A DNA stretch of 64,000 nucleotides from Neisseria sp. (GTDB lineage: Bacteria > Pseudomonadota > Gammaproteobacteria > Burkholderiales > Neisseriaceae): assembly GCF_030530745.1 (NCBI RefSeq), contig NZ_JAUMUI010000009.1, positions 25,963 through 89,962 of the forward strand, written 5' to 3'. The stretch's first letter is position 1, and each line of letters opens with the position of its first letter. Positions 25,944 to 35,753 of the stretch are shown piece after piece. Position numbers and translations under genes: made by a program. Below the pieces are notes generated by a model that saw nothing but the letters and a program-made list of their open reading frames with translations, did not search any database and was not told the origin of the DNA.

Positions 25944-27413
25944 TTACCAATAACCCAACACCTTCCACCAAATCCCGCCGATTACCACAAAAATCAGCAG
26001 ATTAACCACGCTCATCACAAAACCGGCTTTCCACCATTCGGCCAGCGTGGTGTAACCCGAGCCGAAAATCACCGGCGATGTGCCCGTGGCGTAGTGGGTA
26101 AGCGTCATCATGATGCTGGAAGCGGCGGCCATAATCAGCGCAAACAACATCGGCGGTGCGCCCAACGACAGGCCGGCGGCATAAAAGGCGCCGAGCATGG
26201 CGGTAATATGGGCGGTGGTGCTGGCAAACATATAGTGGGCATACATATAGGCCAGCACCAGCAACGCCGATGCGCCCGCCCAGCCTAATCCCAAGTGTTC
26301 GATACCGCTTTCAAGCACGCCGGAGAACCAGGTAATCAGACCGAGTTTGTTTAAGAAAGTGGCCATCATCACCAGCGCGGCAAACCAGGTAACCGTGTCC
26401 CACGCGCTTTTTTCCTTCAACACGTCGTCCCAAGTGAGCACGCCCGAGAGCAACAGCAGGCTCAAGCCGATAAAGGCGGTAGTGGTGGCGTCAACGGCAA
26501 AGGCTTTGCCGAAAATCATCGCCGGAACACCCGCCCATAAAATCAACAGCACGGCAAAAATCGCCAGCATGATTTTTTCGCCGCGGTTCATCGGCCCCTG
26601 CTCGGCCAGTTTTTCTTTGGCAAACTGCGCCGCATTGGGCGTTTCTTTGATTTCGGGCGGGTAGATGAAATAGAGCACCAGCGGCATCAGCACCAGCGCG
26701 GCCAAACCCGGCAGCAGCATCGCCAGCGCCCAAGTGCCCCAGCTTAAATGGATATCAGAATTGGTGGCTTTGGCAATAATATCCACCACCAGCGGGTTAG
26801 GCGCAGTAGCGGTGATAAACATCGCCGAAGTAATCGGGTTGCTGTGGTAGTTCACCAGCGCCAGATATTTGCCGATGCGCCCCTGCGTGCCTTTTTCCGG
26901 ATCGGAATCGTAACTTGAGGCAATCGCCTTCATCACCGGGTGGATGATGCCGCCGCCGCGCGCGGTGTTGCTCGGCGTAACCGGTGCCAGCAGCAGCTCG
27001 GAAAGCGCCAAACTGTAGCCGATGCCCATGGTTTTTTTGCCGAACAGCGAAATAAAATAATAGCCGATGCGTGCACCCAAGCCGGTTTTGAGAATGCCGC
27101 GCGAAATCATAATCGCCACGCCGATCAACCAGATCAGCGGGTTGGCAAAGCTGCTCAATGCGTCTTTAATTGCATCGGCGGGCTTCTCGGCGGTTACGCC
27201 GGTCAGCGCCACCAGCATAATCGCCACCATGGAAAGCGCGCCGATCGGCATGGCTTTGCCGATAATCGCCGCAATCACGCCCACAAACATCGCCAGCAGA
27301 TGCCAAGCCTGCGGCGTAACACCTTCGGGCACGGGCACCACAAACCAAATCAACAGCGCCAAGCCCACCGCAATCGCAGCAGGCAGCGGTTTGAAGCCGA
27401 GTTTATCGTTCAT
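25944..27413 (-). CDS. DASS-family dicarboxylate/anion transporter
   Basis: A 489-residue transporter of the divalent anion:sodium symporter family, CitT/TtdT/2-oxoglutarate-malate translocator branch, with about 12 spans. Landmarks: PVTPSNTARGGGIIHP in the first half (substrate loop) and TLTHYATGTSPVIFGSGYT in the second. Substrate is likely a C4 dicarboxylate, citrate or 2-oxoglutarate, which cannot be settled from sequence. The upstream region (27414-27539) is very AT-rich and may hold the promoter. Single gene, ending at a shared DUS terminator. Confidence 0.88.
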   Translation of the reverse strand: MNDKLGFKPLPAAIAVGLALLIWFVVPVPEGVTPQAWHLLAMFVGVIAAIIGKAMPIGALSMVAIMLVALTGVTAEKPADAIKDALSSFANPLIWLIGVAIMISRGILKTGLGARIGYYFISLFGKKTMGIGYSLALSELLLAPVTPSNTARGGGIIHPVMKAIASSYDSDPEKGTQGRIGKYLALVNYHSNPITSAMFITATAPNPLVVDIIAKATNSDIHLSWGTWALAMLLPGLAALVLMPLVLYFIYPPEIKETPNAAQFAKEKLAEQGPMNRGEKIMLAIFAVLLILWAGVPAMIFGKAFAVDATTTAFIGLSLLLLSGVLTWDDVLKEKSAWDTVTWFAALVMMATFLNKLGLITWFSGVLESGIEHLGLGWAGASALLVLAYMYAHYMFASTTAHITAMLGAFYAAGLSLGAPPMLFALIMAAASSIMMTLTHYATGTSPVIFGSGYTTLAEWWKAGFVMSVVNLLIFVVIGGIWWKVLGYW

Positions 27414-27539
27414 CGCTTGTTCCTTATTAATGCAGGTAAAAAAGACTTAACATAGAAATATTAGCACTATTCGCTTAATTTTAATTGATTATACACAAAT
27501 TATATCAAAAAATATTCTTTTAAAATATTTTATAATACC

Positions 27540-27570
27540 AAGGCCGTCTGAAACTTTCAGACGGCCTTTT
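27540..27570. terminator. Inverted-DUS terminator of mtnN
   Basis: AAGGCCGTCTGAAA and TTTCAGACGGCCTTTT with a one-base loop, just past the mtnN stop on the minus strand. Confidence 0.8.
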
Positions 27571-27586
27571 ATGTATATGAATATAT

Positions 27587-28300
27587 TTACAAACCGCTAA
27601 CAATGCCCATCACCATACGGGCAGAATTAACCGATGCCGTTTGCAAAAATTCGTCGAAACTGATGTCGGCTTTTTCATCGGCCGCATCCGACACCGCGCG
27701 CACCACCACAAACGGCACTTCCAGTTGGAAACAGGTTTGTGCAATGGCCGCCGCTTCCATTTCCACCGCCTGCACGCCCGCAAAATTCCGGCGGATAAAC
27801 GCCGTTTTTTCGCTGCTGTGCACAAACTGGTCGCCGCTCACGATTAAACCGCGATACACCGCCGCCCCCTCAAACGCCGCAGCCGCCGCAACGGCCGCCT
27901 CCGCCAAAGCCGCATCGCTCTCGAAAACGGCGGGCAGCTGCGGAACCTGCCCCAAGGCGTAGCCGAAAGCGGTAACGTCCACATCATGATGCGCCACCTG
28001 CGTGCCGATAACCACATCACCCACTTTCAAGCCCGCGCCGATACCGCCCGCACTACCGGTGTTGATCACGCAGCCGGGCGAAAAATGCCCGGCCACCAGC
28101 GCCGTAACCGCCGCCGCATTGGTCTTGCCGATGCCGCTCAACGCCAGCACCGTCTTTTTGCCGCCCAGCGTGCCGCGGTGAACCGTAAACCTGCCGAACG
28201 TTTCGGTAACAGCCTTCTCCATGCTGTTTTTCAACAGCTCGATTTCCTGCTCCATCGCACCGATAACCGCCACAGTGTTGCATACTTGTTTTTCAGACAT
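27587..28300 (-). CDS. mtnN: 5'-methylthioadenosine/S-adenosylhomocysteine nucleosidase
   Basis: A 237-residue Pfs/MtnN that cleaves MTA and SAH, feeding methionine salvage and AI-2 precursor formation. VIGAMEQEIELL at the N-terminus holds the catalytic Glu, NTGSAGGIGAGLKVGDVVIG binds ribose, AVEMEAAAIAQTC binds substrate and VRAVSDAAD supplies the catalytic Asp. The ATG at 28300 (MSEKQVCNT) sits behind AAGAGAAG; a TTG five codons earlier is less likely. Its divergent neighbour is the PilT-type ATPase; I recall the same pairing in meningococci (pfs next to pilT2). Confidence 0.93.
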   Translation of the reverse strand: MSEKQVCNTVAVIGAMEQEIELLKNSMEKAVTETFGRFTVHRGTLGGKKTVLALSGIGKTNAAAVTALVAGHFSPGCVINTGSAGGIGAGLKVGDVVIGTQVAHHDVDVTAFGYALGQVPQLPAVFESDAALAEAAVAAAAAFEGAAVYRGLIVSGDQFVHSSEKTAFIRRNFAGVQAVEMEAAAIAQTCFQLEVPFVVVRAVSDAADEKADISFDEFLQTASVNSARMVMGIVSGL

Positions 28301-28417
28301 TTTCTTCTCTTTCAAAGGGATAAGGCAGCGAATTATACCGACGAATACCGCACGGCACTACTGCGCCGGTTACCCGCTTCATGCCGTCTGAAATTTGCTA
28401 TAATTACGAAATTTAAC

Positions 28418-28582
28418 AGGGCGTGTCGTCGACAGGTTTGTGAAGCGGTTTTTTTTTGAGGGAAAATCCGCAGATGCAAGGCAAAAAGCACAGCAAGATT
28501 GGACATCTTGCGAGCATTTTTAACGCCGCAGGTGCGGATTTTAACCAAAAATACCGCCGCAATGCCGTCGACGGCACGCCCT
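28418..28582. repeat. Dispersed repeat family A, copy 2
   Basis: 165 bp with self-complementary ends (GGGCGTGTCGTCGAC and GTCGACGGCACGCCC). The core ATGCAAGGCAAAAAGC, the hairpin AAGATTGGACATCTT and AAAATACCGCCGCAA are shared with copies 3 and 1. This copy lacks the TCCGCTACGCTNCCTAACG segment. It lies between the divergent mtnN and pilT2 starts, its right end about 30 bases before the pilT2 ATG, so it may carry or displace the promoter. Confidence 0.75.
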
Positions 28583-28611
28583 AAAGCTCACACAGAATTA
28601 AAAGGATAAAA

Positions 28612-29739
28612 ATGAACGAAAATCCGCTGCCGGCCAAAGAAGAAATCTATTCATTACTGAAAACACTCAACAAATACAAAGGCTCCGACCTTTTCATCAC
28701 CGCCAACTTTCCGCCGGCCATGAAGCTCGACGGCAAAATCACACGCATCACCGAAACCCCGCTCACACCCGAGCGCTGCATGGAAATCGCCTTTTCGATT
28801 ATGTCGCCCAAACAGATGGACGAATTCATGAACACCAACGAATGCAACTTCGCCATCAGCCTGCCCGACACCAGCCGTTTCCGCGTCAACGCCATGGTTC
28901 AGCGCGGCGCCACCGCCCTCGTATTCCGCACCATCACCAGCAACATCCCCAAATTTGAAACGCTCAACCTGCCGCCCGTTTTACAGCAAATCGCCATGCA
29001 GAAACGCGGCCTGGTAATTTTCGTGGGCGGCACCGGTTCGGGCAAATCCACCTCGCTGGCTTCAATGATTGACTACCGCAACGAAAACAGCCACGACCAC
29101 ATCATCACCATCGAAGACCCTATCGAATTCGTGCACCAGCACAAAAACTGCATCATCACCCAGCGCGAAGTGGGCGTAGACACCGAAAACTGGTTCGCCG
29201 CCCTGAAAAACACCCTCCGCCAGGCACCCGACGTGATACTGATCGGCGAAATCCGCGACCGTGAAACCATGGACTACGCCATCGCCTTTGCCGAAACCGG
29301 CCACCTGTGCATGGCCACCCTGCACGCCAACAGCACCAACCAGGCACTCGACCGCATCATCAATTTCTTCCCCGAAGAGCGCCGCGTGCAGCTCTTAACC
29401 GACCTTTCGCTCAACCTGCAAGCCTTCATCTCGCAGCGCCTGATTCCGCGCGAAGGCGGCAAAGGCCGCGTAGCCGCCGTGGAAGTGCTGCTCAACTCGC
29501 CGCTGATTGCCGAACTGATCCACAACGGCGACGTGCACTCGATTAAAGAAATCATGAAAAAATCGCAGAGCATGGGCATGCAAACCTTCGACCAAGCCTT
29601 ATACGAGCTGTATGAAAACGGCCATATCAGCTTTCAAGACGCCGTCAAAAACGCCGATTCCGCCCACGACCTGCGCCTCGACATCCAACTGCGCAGCCGC
29701 CGCGCCCAAAACGCAGGGCCGGATCTGGAGCTGATTTAA
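28612..29739 (+). CDS. pilT2: PilT/PilU-family type IV pilus retraction ATPase
   Basis: A 375-residue secretion ATPase. GSDLFITANFPPAMKLDGKI at the N-terminal PAS-like domain, Walker A GGTGSGKSTS, Asp box ITIEDPIEFVHQHK, Walker B DVILIGEIRDRETM and His box ATLHANSTNQ are all present. The N- and C-terminal regions (SAHDLRLDIQLRS) resemble PilU more than PilT. In meningococci the pfs-adjacent member of the family is called PilT2, hence the symbol; pilT and pilU proper form a separate locus not seen here. It powers or assists retraction of type IV pili, needed for twitching and DNA uptake. AAAAGGATAAAA precedes the ATG. Confidence 0.88.
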   Translation: MNENPLPAKEEIYSLLKTLNKYKGSDLFITANFPPAMKLDGKITRITETPLTPERCMEIAFSIMSPKQMDEFMNTNECNFAISLPDTSRFRVNAMVQRGATALVFRTITSNIPKFETLNLPPVLQQIAMQKRGLVIFVGGTGSGKSTSLASMIDYRNENSHDHIITIEDPIEFVHQHKNCIITQREVGVDTENWFAALKNTLRQAPDVILIGEIRDRETMDYAIAFAETGHLCMATLHANSTNQALDRIINFFPEERRVQLLTDLSLNLQAFISQRLIPREGGKGRVAAVEVLLNSPLIAELIHNGDVHSIKEIMKKSQSMGMQTFDQALYELYENGHISFQDAVKNADSAHDLRLDIQLRSRRAQNAGPDLELI

Positions 29740-29982
29740 CCCGTTTGCCGCATCCGTGCCAACGGGTAAACACCGCAAAGGCCGTCTGAAAAAACACCCT
29801 GTTCTTTCCAGGCAGCCCCAAACGCCCGCAGCCGCAAATTCACCGCCCCGCTATTTTAACCCCACCCCGTGTGTGATATACTCATCGGCTGAACTTCATT
29901 TCCGATTTCCGAACATCCGAAACAGGCCACCCTGCCCGTTTCGCCAATTAACAAACAAACTTATATTCAATAAGGGCTTACG

Positions 29983-31293
29983 ATGAGCGTAACTGTAGAA
30001 ACTTTAGAAAATCTGGAACGCAAAGTAGTGTTGTCTCTGCCGTGGGGCGAAATCAACGCAGAAACCGACAAACGCTTGCAGCAAACCCAACGCCGCGTGA
30101 AAATCGACGGCTTCCGCCCGGGTAAAGCGCCTCTGAAAATGGTGGCTTCCATGTATGGCGCAAGCGTGCAAAACGATGTGCTCAACGAGCTTGTGCAAAA
30201 AGCATTCTACGACGTTGCAGTCGCCCAAAACCTGAAAGTGGCCGGCTTCCCCCGCTTTGAAGGCATTGAAGAGCAAGACGACGAAAACAGCTTCAAAATC
30301 GCCGCCGTGTTTGAAGTGTTCCCCGAAATCACCGTAGGCGATTTGTCTGCCCAGGAAGTGGAGAAAGTAACCGCAGAAGTGGGTGATGCAGAAGTGGACA
30401 AAACCGTTGAAATCCTGCGCAAGCAGCGCACCCGCTTCGACCACGTCGAGCGTGAAGCCCAAAACGGCGACCGCGTGATTATCGACTTCGAAGGCAAAAT
30501 CGACGGCACCCCGTTCGACGGCGGCAGTGCGCAAAACTACCCCTTCGTTTTGGGTAACGGCCAAATGCTGCCCGAATTCGAAGCCGGCGTATTGGGTCTG
30601 AAGGAAGGCGAAAGCAAAGACGTTGAAGTAACTTTCCCCGAAGACTACCACGGCAAAGACGTGGCCGGTAAAACCGCCGTATTCGCTATCAGCCTGAAAA
30701 ACGTATCTGCCCCCACCCTGCCCGAAGTAGACGAGCAATTTGCCAAAGCCTTGGGCATCGCCGACGGCGACGTAGCCAAAATGCGCGAAGAAGTACGCAA
30801 AAACGTGGCCCGCGAAGTGGCGCGCCGCACCGAGGGCCAAACCAAAGATTCGGTGATGGAAGCCCTGCTGAAAGCCACTGAAGTGCAGCTGCCCAAAGTG
30901 TTGGTTGACGACGAAGCCGCCCGCTTGGCCGATGAAATGAAACAGAATTTCACCAACCAAGGCATGGCCGATGCCGCCAAATTGGATCTGCCTGCCGACA
31001 TGTTCAAAGAACAGGCCGAGCGCCGCGTGGCTTTGGGTCTGATTTTGGCCAAACTGGTCGACGACAACAAGCTGGAACCGACCGAAGAGCAAATCAAAGC
31101 CGTGGTAAGCGATTTCGCCGAAAGCTACGAAGACCCGCAGGAAGTTATCGACTGGTATTTCGCCGACAAACAGCGTCTGCAAGGCCCCACTTCCCTGGCC
31201 GTTGAAGCCAACGTGGTAGAATTCGTATTAGGCAAAGCCAAAGTAAACGAAAAAGTTTTGTCGTTCGACGAAGTGATGGGCGCACAGGCCTAA
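29983..31293 (+). CDS. tig: Trigger factor
   Basis: A 436-residue ribosome-associated chaperone and peptidyl-prolyl isomerase. The N-terminal ribosome-binding domain contains KIDGFRPGKAPLKMV (signature GFRPGKAP). The FKBP domain has DRVIIDFEGKIDGTPFDGG and NYPFVLGNGQMLPEFE, followed by the long helical C-terminal arms. Upstream of clpP, as in many bacteria, but the two are separated by a terminator and a Correia element, so they are probably independent transcripts. Confidence 0.97.
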   Translation: MSVTVETLENLERKVVLSLPWGEINAETDKRLQQTQRRVKIDGFRPGKAPLKMVASMYGASVQNDVLNELVQKAFYDVAVAQNLKVAGFPRFEGIEEQDDENSFKIAAVFEVFPEITVGDLSAQEVEKVTAEVGDAEVDKTVEILRKQRTRFDHVEREAQNGDRVIIDFEGKIDGTPFDGGSAQNYPFVLGNGQMLPEFEAGVLGLKEGESKDVEVTFPEDYHGKDVAGKTAVFAISLKNVSAPTLPEVDEQFAKALGIADGDVAKMREEVRKNVAREVARRTEGQTKDSVMEALLKATEVQLPKVLVDDEAARLADEMKQNFTNQGMADAAKLDLPADMFKEQAERRVALGLILAKLVDDNKLEPTEEQIKAVVSDFAESYEDPQEVIDWYFADKQRLQGPTSLAVEANVVEFVLGKAKVNEKVLSFDEVMGAQA

Positions 31294-31323
31294 CCGCGCC
31301 TGAGGCCGTCTGAACCCCGCAAC

Positions 31324-31360
31324 AAGCACCGAAGCAGCCTTCCGCGCTTTGGTGCTTTTT
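31324..31360 (+). terminator. Terminator of tig, merging with a Correia element
   Basis: AAGCACCGAAG and CTTTGGTGCTTTTT form the stem; the T run ends exactly where the Correia terminus TATAGCGGG begins. Confidence 0.75.
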
Positions 31361-31465
31361 ATAGCGGGTTAAATTTAAAATAGTACGGCGTTACCTCGCC
31401 TTGCCGTACTACCTGCACTGTCTGCGGCGCATCGCCTTGTCCTATTTTAAATTTAACCCTCTATA
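31360..31465. repeat. Correia repeat enclosed element, short class
   Basis: 106 bp with terminal inverted repeats TATAGCGGGTTAAATTTAA and TTAAATTTAACCCTCTATA. The interior GTACGGCGTTACCTCGCC, CTGCACTGTCTGCGG and GCCTTGTCCT is diagnostic of CREE/NEMIS. The downstream edge creates TATACT (31462-31467), which together with TTGTCC 19 bases earlier could act as a clpP promoter, as reported for Correia elements elsewhere. The element may also be an RNase III site in a read-through tig-clpP transcript. Confidence 0.9.
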
Positions 31466-31491
31466 CTGAATATTCCGATAAGGAGAACAAG

Positions 31492-32115
31492 ATGATTCCC
31501 GATATCCGCAACGGCTACCTGGTACCCACCGTTATCGAACAAAGCGGCCGCGGCGAGCGCGCTTTCGACATTTATTCGCGCCTGCTCAAAGAGCGCATCG
31601 TGTTTCTGGTGGGGCCGGTAAACGACGACAGCGCCAATCTGGTGGTGGCGCAACTGCTGTTTTTGGAAAGCGAAAACCCCGATAAAGATATTTTTCTGTA
31701 TATCAACTCGCCCGGCGGTTCGGTAACCGCGGGCATGTCGATTTACGACACCATGAATTTCATCAAGCCCGACGTTTCCACCCTGTGCTTGGGCCAGGCC
31801 GCCAGCATGGGGGCGTTTCTGCTGTCGGCAGGCACCAAAGGCAAACGCTTCGCCCTGCCCAACAGCCGCGTGATGATACACCAGCCGCTGATCAGCGGCG
31901 GCTTGGGCGGCCAAGCTTCCGACATCGAAATTCACGCCCGCGAGCTTTTGAAACTGAAAGACAAACTCAACCGCCTGCTGGCACAACACAGCGGCCAGGA
32001 CTTGGCCAAGGTAGAACGCGACACAGACCGTGATAACTATATGTCGGCAGAAGAGGCGCAAGAATACGGCCTGATCGATCAAGTGTTGACCGACCGCGCC
32101 GGCATCAAACTGTAA
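31492..32115 (+). CDS. clpP: ATP-dependent Clp protease proteolytic subunit
   Basis: A 207-residue ClpP serine protease. Ser in [14 protein letters not shown], His in RVMIHQPL, and Asp in [12 protein letters not shown] form the triad; [17 protein letters not shown] is the oxyanion/handle region. It degrades proteins unfolded by ClpX or ClpA. Neither clpX nor clpA is adjacent. TAAGGAG lies in front of the ATG, 25 bases after the Correia element, so that element forms most of its upstream region. Confidence 0.97.
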   Translation: MIPDIRNGYLVPTVIEQSGRGERAFDIYSRLLKERIVFLVGPVNDDSANLVVAQLLFLESENPDKDIFLYINSPGGSVTAGMSIYDTMNFIKPDVSTLCLGQAASMGAFLLSAGTKGKRFALPNSRVMIHQPLISGGLGGQASDIEIHARELLKLKDKLNRLLAQHSGQDLAKVERDTDRDNYMSAEEAQEYGLIDQVLTDRAGIKL

Positions 32116-32120
32116 TGTTT

Positions 32121-32157
32121 TTTTCAGACGGCCTCTATCCAAGCAGGCCGTCTGAAA
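32121..32157. terminator. Inverted-DUS terminator of clpP
   Basis: TTTTCAGACGGCCT and AGGCCGTCTGAAA around a ten-base loop, six bases after the clpP stop. Confidence 0.65.
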
Positions 32158-32172
32158 CCGAAAACATGCAGT

Positions 32173-32309
32173 TATAGTCAACCAACTTAATAAAAAGTAC
32201 ACTCGTCATACTCGGGCTTGACCCGAGTATCTTAAATTTCACTAACATGAGATGCCCTGATCAAATCCGAGCATGACGGAACTGTTATCAAGTAAATGGT
32301 TTAACTATA
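32173..32309. repeat. MITE-like element with TATAGT ends carrying the CGGGCTTGACCCG palindrome
   Basis: TATAGTCAACCAACTTAA at the left and the reverse complement TATAGTTAAACCA at the right enclose 137 bp; the palindrome occupies 32204-32278. A sister element with the same ends and core is at 44917-45057. No ORF. Confidence 0.65.
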
Positions 32310-32373
32310 CTGACTGCCCGGCAGATACTTTTCAGACGGCCTCAACGCTTTTTATCCCACCTAAGAAACCATC

Positions 32374-33921
32374 ATGAACCTACTCGGCGCGCTGGCGAAA
32401 GTCGGCAGTTTAACCATGGTGTCGCGCATACTCGGCTTTGTGCGCGATACGATTATCGCCCGCACCTTCGGCGCAGGCATGGCCACGGATGCGTTTTTCG
32501 TGGCGTTCAAACTGCCCAACCTGCTGCGGAGGGTGTTTGCCGAAGGTGCGTTCGCGCAGGCTTTCGTGCCGATTCTGGCAGAATACCGGCAAACCCGTTC
32601 CGAAGAAGCCACGCGCGAATTTATCCGCCATGTGGCGGGTATGCTGTCGTTTATTCTGGTTATCGTTACCGCCGCCGGCATTCTCGCCGCACCGTGGGTG
32701 ATTTACGCTTCCGCGCCGGGCTTTGTTAAAGAAGCCGACAAATTCCAACTTTCCGTTGAGCTGCTGCGTATCACTTTTCCCTATATCTTATTGATTTCTC
32801 TTTCTTCTTTTGTCAGCTCGATACTCAACACCTACCATAAGTTCAGCATTCCCGCAGTTACCCCCACGCTGCTGAACGTGTCGTTTATCGTGTCTGCGCT
32901 GTTTTTCGTGCCCTATTTCGATCCGCCGGTTATGGCACTGGCGTGGGCGGTATTTGCGGGCGGCCTGCTGCAACTGGGCTTCCAACTGCCGTGGCTGGCG
33001 AAACTGGGTTTCTTAAAACTGCCTAAACTCAATATGAAGGATGCGGCGGTCAGCCGTGTGATGAAGCAAATGGCGCCTGCGATCTTGGGCGTGAGCGTGG
33101 CGCAGATTTCGCTGGTTATCAACACCATTTTTGCCTCGTTTCTGCAATCCGGCAGCGTGTCGTGGATGTATTACGCCGACCGCCTGATGGAGCTGCCCAC
33201 CGGCGTGCTCGGTGCCGCGCTGGGCACGATTCTGCTGCCCACCCTGTCGAAACACGCCGCCGGCGACAACCCGCAGGCATTTTCCGGCCTGCTCGACTGG
33301 GGCCTGCGCCTGTGTATGCTGTTGGCCATGCCGGCAGCGGTGGGGCTGGCCGTGCTGTCGTTTCCGCTCATCGCCACGCTGTTTATGTATAAGGAATTCA
33401 CGATCAACGATGCACTGATGACGCAAAACGCGCTGATTGCCTATTCGTTCGGCTTAATCGGCCTGATTATGATTAAGGTGCTGGCGCCCGGCTTCTATGC
33501 GCGCCAAAACATTAAAACGCCAGTGAAAATCGCCGTGTTCACGCTGGTTTGCACCCAGTTGATGAACTTGGTTTTCATCGGCCCGCTGAAGCATACCGGC
33601 TTGGCGCTCGCCATCGGTTTGGGCGCGTGTTTGAACGCAGGGCTGCTGTATTACCTGCTGCGCAAACATGATATTTACCAACCCGGCGCAGGCTGGGCGG
33701 CGTTTCTCGCCAAACTCACGGTTGCGCTGGTGATAATGGGCGGCAGTTTGTGGCTGGCGCAGGCGCAAACTTACCTGCCGTTGCAATGGGTTAATGTTGC
33801 CGGCTGGCAGAAAGCCTTGCAGCTTTTGGGCTTGGTAACTTTCGGAGCGGTTCTGTATTTCGCCTCTCTGGCACTGATGGGGTTCCGCCCCCGTCATTTC
33901 AAACGTTCGGAACAACCGTAA
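32374..33921 (+). CDS. murJ: Lipid II flippase MurJ
   Basis: A 515-residue MOP-superfamily flippase with 14 hydrophobic spans that moves lipid II across the inner membrane for peptidoglycan synthesis. The N-terminus [35 protein letters not shown] and the following [28 protein letters not shown] are strongly conserved in MurJ/MviN; conserved arginines (R18, R24 region, R52) that line the cavity are visible. Monocistronic between a repeat and a DUS. Confidence 0.96.
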   Translation: MNLLGALAKVGSLTMVSRILGFVRDTIIARTFGAGMATDAFFVAFKLPNLLRRVFAEGAFAQAFVPILAEYRQTRSEEATREFIRHVAGMLSFILVIVTAAGILAAPWVIYASAPGFVKEADKFQLSVELLRITFPYILLISLSSFVSSILNTYHKFSIPAVTPTLLNVSFIVSALFFVPYFDPPVMALAWAVFAGGLLQLGFQLPWLAKLGFLKLPKLNMKDAAVSRVMKQMAPAILGVSVAQISLVINTIFASFLQSGSVSWMYYADRLMELPTGVLGAALGTILLPTLSKHAAGDNPQAFSGLLDWGLRLCMLLAMPAAVGLAVLSFPLIATLFMYKEFTINDALMTQNALIAYSFGLIGLIMIKVLAPGFYARQNIKTPVKIAVFTLVCTQLMNLVFIGPLKHTGLALAIGLGACLNAGLLYYLLRKHDIYQPGAGWAAFLAKLTVALVIMGGSLWLAQAQTYLPLQWVNVAGWQKALQLLGLVTFGAVLYFASLALMGFRPRHFKRSEQP

Positions 33922-34288
33922 CCAGAAAACTTATCTGCCGAAACCTTTCAAAATCCGCCTAGGCCGTCTGAAAAAAGCAGTATATGACGTTTGTTTTGAC
34001 ACTATAGGTTGAATTGATAAGATTTATAGAATTATAAAATCCTTCTTTTTTAAATATCAGGCCGATATTTACGCTGAGTTTCCCCGATATCCGTTTCGGT
34101 TGAAACCCCGCTGTTTATGGCGGTAAAATTTGATTTTACTGATAAGGGTTCAATCTTCCCAAAATCATGACAACACTCAGGCGGCACTTTGAAATTTGTC
34201 GTTCCGTGTATCGTTCATTCACAATTTACCGGTCATTACGAAGCCTTTGGTTTCGGCCGTATATTCCAACCCACCACAAGGAAACCGG
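33922..34288. other. Intergenic region murJ to antiporter
   Basis: One DUS (33961) follows murJ. A possible promoter TTGACA (33996-34001)/TAAGAT (34018-34023) with a 16-base spacer lies in an AT-rich stretch. A copy of the short GTTTATGGCGGTAAAATTTG repeat starts near 34107. No gene seen. Confidence 0.45.
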
Positions 34289-35710
34289 ATGCGTTTACCA
34301 ACCGCACTGCTGCCCCTGCTGGCCGCAGCACCGCTGCCCGCCGCAGCCGCTTCGCCCGACGGCGCAAGCTTGAGCCTGTTATGGGGCATACCGTTTGTTT
34401 TAATCCTACTCTCCATCGCAACGGGCCCGCTGTTTTTTGCCACCACATGGCATCACCATTTCGGCAAAATTACCGCCTTACTGACGGTTTCGTTTCTGAT
34501 TCCGTTTACCTTTGCATTCGGTTTCGGTGAAACTGCCCACGCGCTCGCTCATGCACTGGTGGCCGAATATATCCCGTTTATCATTCTGCTGTTTGCACTC
34601 TACACCATTTCCGGCGGTATTTTGGTATGGGGTAACCTGCACGGCAGCCCGCGCCTGAACACTACCCTCTTGGCCGTCGGTACCGTACTGGCCTCAATAA
34701 TGGGCACTACCGGCGCAGCCATGCTGCTGATCCGCCCGCTTCTGAGGGCTAACGACAACCGCAGGCACCGTGTGCATGTGGTGGTTTTCTTTATTTTCCT
34801 GGTGGCCAATATCGGCGGCGGCCTCACACCGCTGGGCGATCCGCCGCTGTTTTTGGGCTTTTTGAAAGGCGTGGATTTCGTCTGGACGCTTCAGCATATG
34901 CTGGTGCCCGTGGCGTTAAGCTCAGCCGCACTGCTGACCCTGTTTTATTTTCTCGACCGCCACTATTTCGCCCAAGAAGACGAACTGCTCAGCCACGATC
35001 CGTCTCCCGACAGCCCGCTGAAACTGTTCGGCAAATGGAATTTCCTGCTGCTGGCCGGCGTGGTGTCCGCCGTTTTGATGTCGGGTTTATGGAAACCGCA
35101 ACACCCCGGCATCGATATTTTAGGCACCCCCTACCTGCTGCCCAACCTGCTGCGTGATGCCGCACTTTTGGTTTTGGCGGGTATTTCCCTTGCCATCACA
35201 CCCAAGCAGGTGCGCGCGGGTAACGAATTCAACTGGGAGCCGATACTTGAAGTGGGCAAGCTCTTTTTGGGCATCTTCATCACCATCGCACCGGTTATCG
35301 CCATCTTACAGGCAGGTGAAGCAGGCGCCTTTGCAGGCCTGATTTCACTGGTGCACGACAGTGGCGGCAGGCCCGTTAACGCCATGTATTTTTGGATGAC
35401 CGGCCTCTTGTCTGCCTTTTTAGACAACGCCCCCACCTATTTGGTATTTTTCAACATGGCCGGCGGCGACGCCCAGGCTTTGATGAACGGCCGGCTGTTC
35501 CACACCCTGCTGGCCATATCGATGGGCTCAGTGTTTATGGGCGCACTCAGCTACATCGGCAACGCACCCAACTTTATGGTGAAGGCAATCGCCGAACAGC
35601 GCAAAGTGCCCATGCCCGGTTTTTTCGGCTATATGGCTTGGTCGTTCGGCATCCTCGTTCCGCTTTTTGCAGTGCATACCTTTATTTTCTTTGTGTGGCA
35701 GTTGTTTTAA
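34289..35710 (+). CDS. Na+/H+ antiporter, NhaD/ArsB ion-transporter superfamily
   Basis: A 473-residue membrane protein with about 12 spans. The N-terminal 20 residues look like a signal sequence or first span. Family landmarks are ASIMGTTGAAMLLIRPLL, VANIGGGLTPLGDPPLFLGFL (GDPPL loop) and, in the second half, FLDNAPTYLVFFN (DNAPT loop) and GNAPNFMVKAIAE. This pair of loops marks the NhaD/ArsB/CitM fold; the sequence fits sodium:proton antiporters annotated in Neisseria. ATG 34289 has AAGGAAACCGG upstream; the longer reading from 34196 covers a repeat. It probably contributes to pH and sodium balance. Confidence 0.85.
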   Translation: MRLPTALLPLLAAAPLPAAAASPDGASLSLLWGIPFVLILLSIATGPLFFATTWHHHFGKITALLTVSFLIPFTFAFGFGETAHALAHALVAEYIPFIILLFALYTISGGILVWGNLHGSPRLNTTLLAVGTVLASIMGTTGAAMLLIRPLLRANDNRRHRVHVVVFFIFLVANIGGGLTPLGDPPLFLGFLKGVDFVWTLQHMLVPVALSSAALLTLFYFLDRHYFAQEDELLSHDPSPDSPLKLFGKWNFLLLAGVVSAVLMSGLWKPQHPGIDILGTPYLLPNLLRDAALLVLAGISLAITPKQVRAGNEFNWEPILEVGKLFLGIFITIAPVIAILQAGEAGAFAGLISLVHDSGGRPVNAMYFWMTGLLSAFLDNAPTYLVFFNMAGGDAQALMNGRLFHTLLAISMGSVFMGALSYIGNAPNFMVKAIAEQRKVPMPGFFGYMAWSFGILVPLFAVHTFIFFVWQLF

Positions 35711-35753
35711 AACCCGCCGAAAAAGCAGAAGCCTCAAACTTGCCACCGGCAGC

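Noticed and set aside
30004-31182. 392-residue ORF on the minus strand
   Set aside because: Antisense shadow of trigger factor; no recognisable domain.
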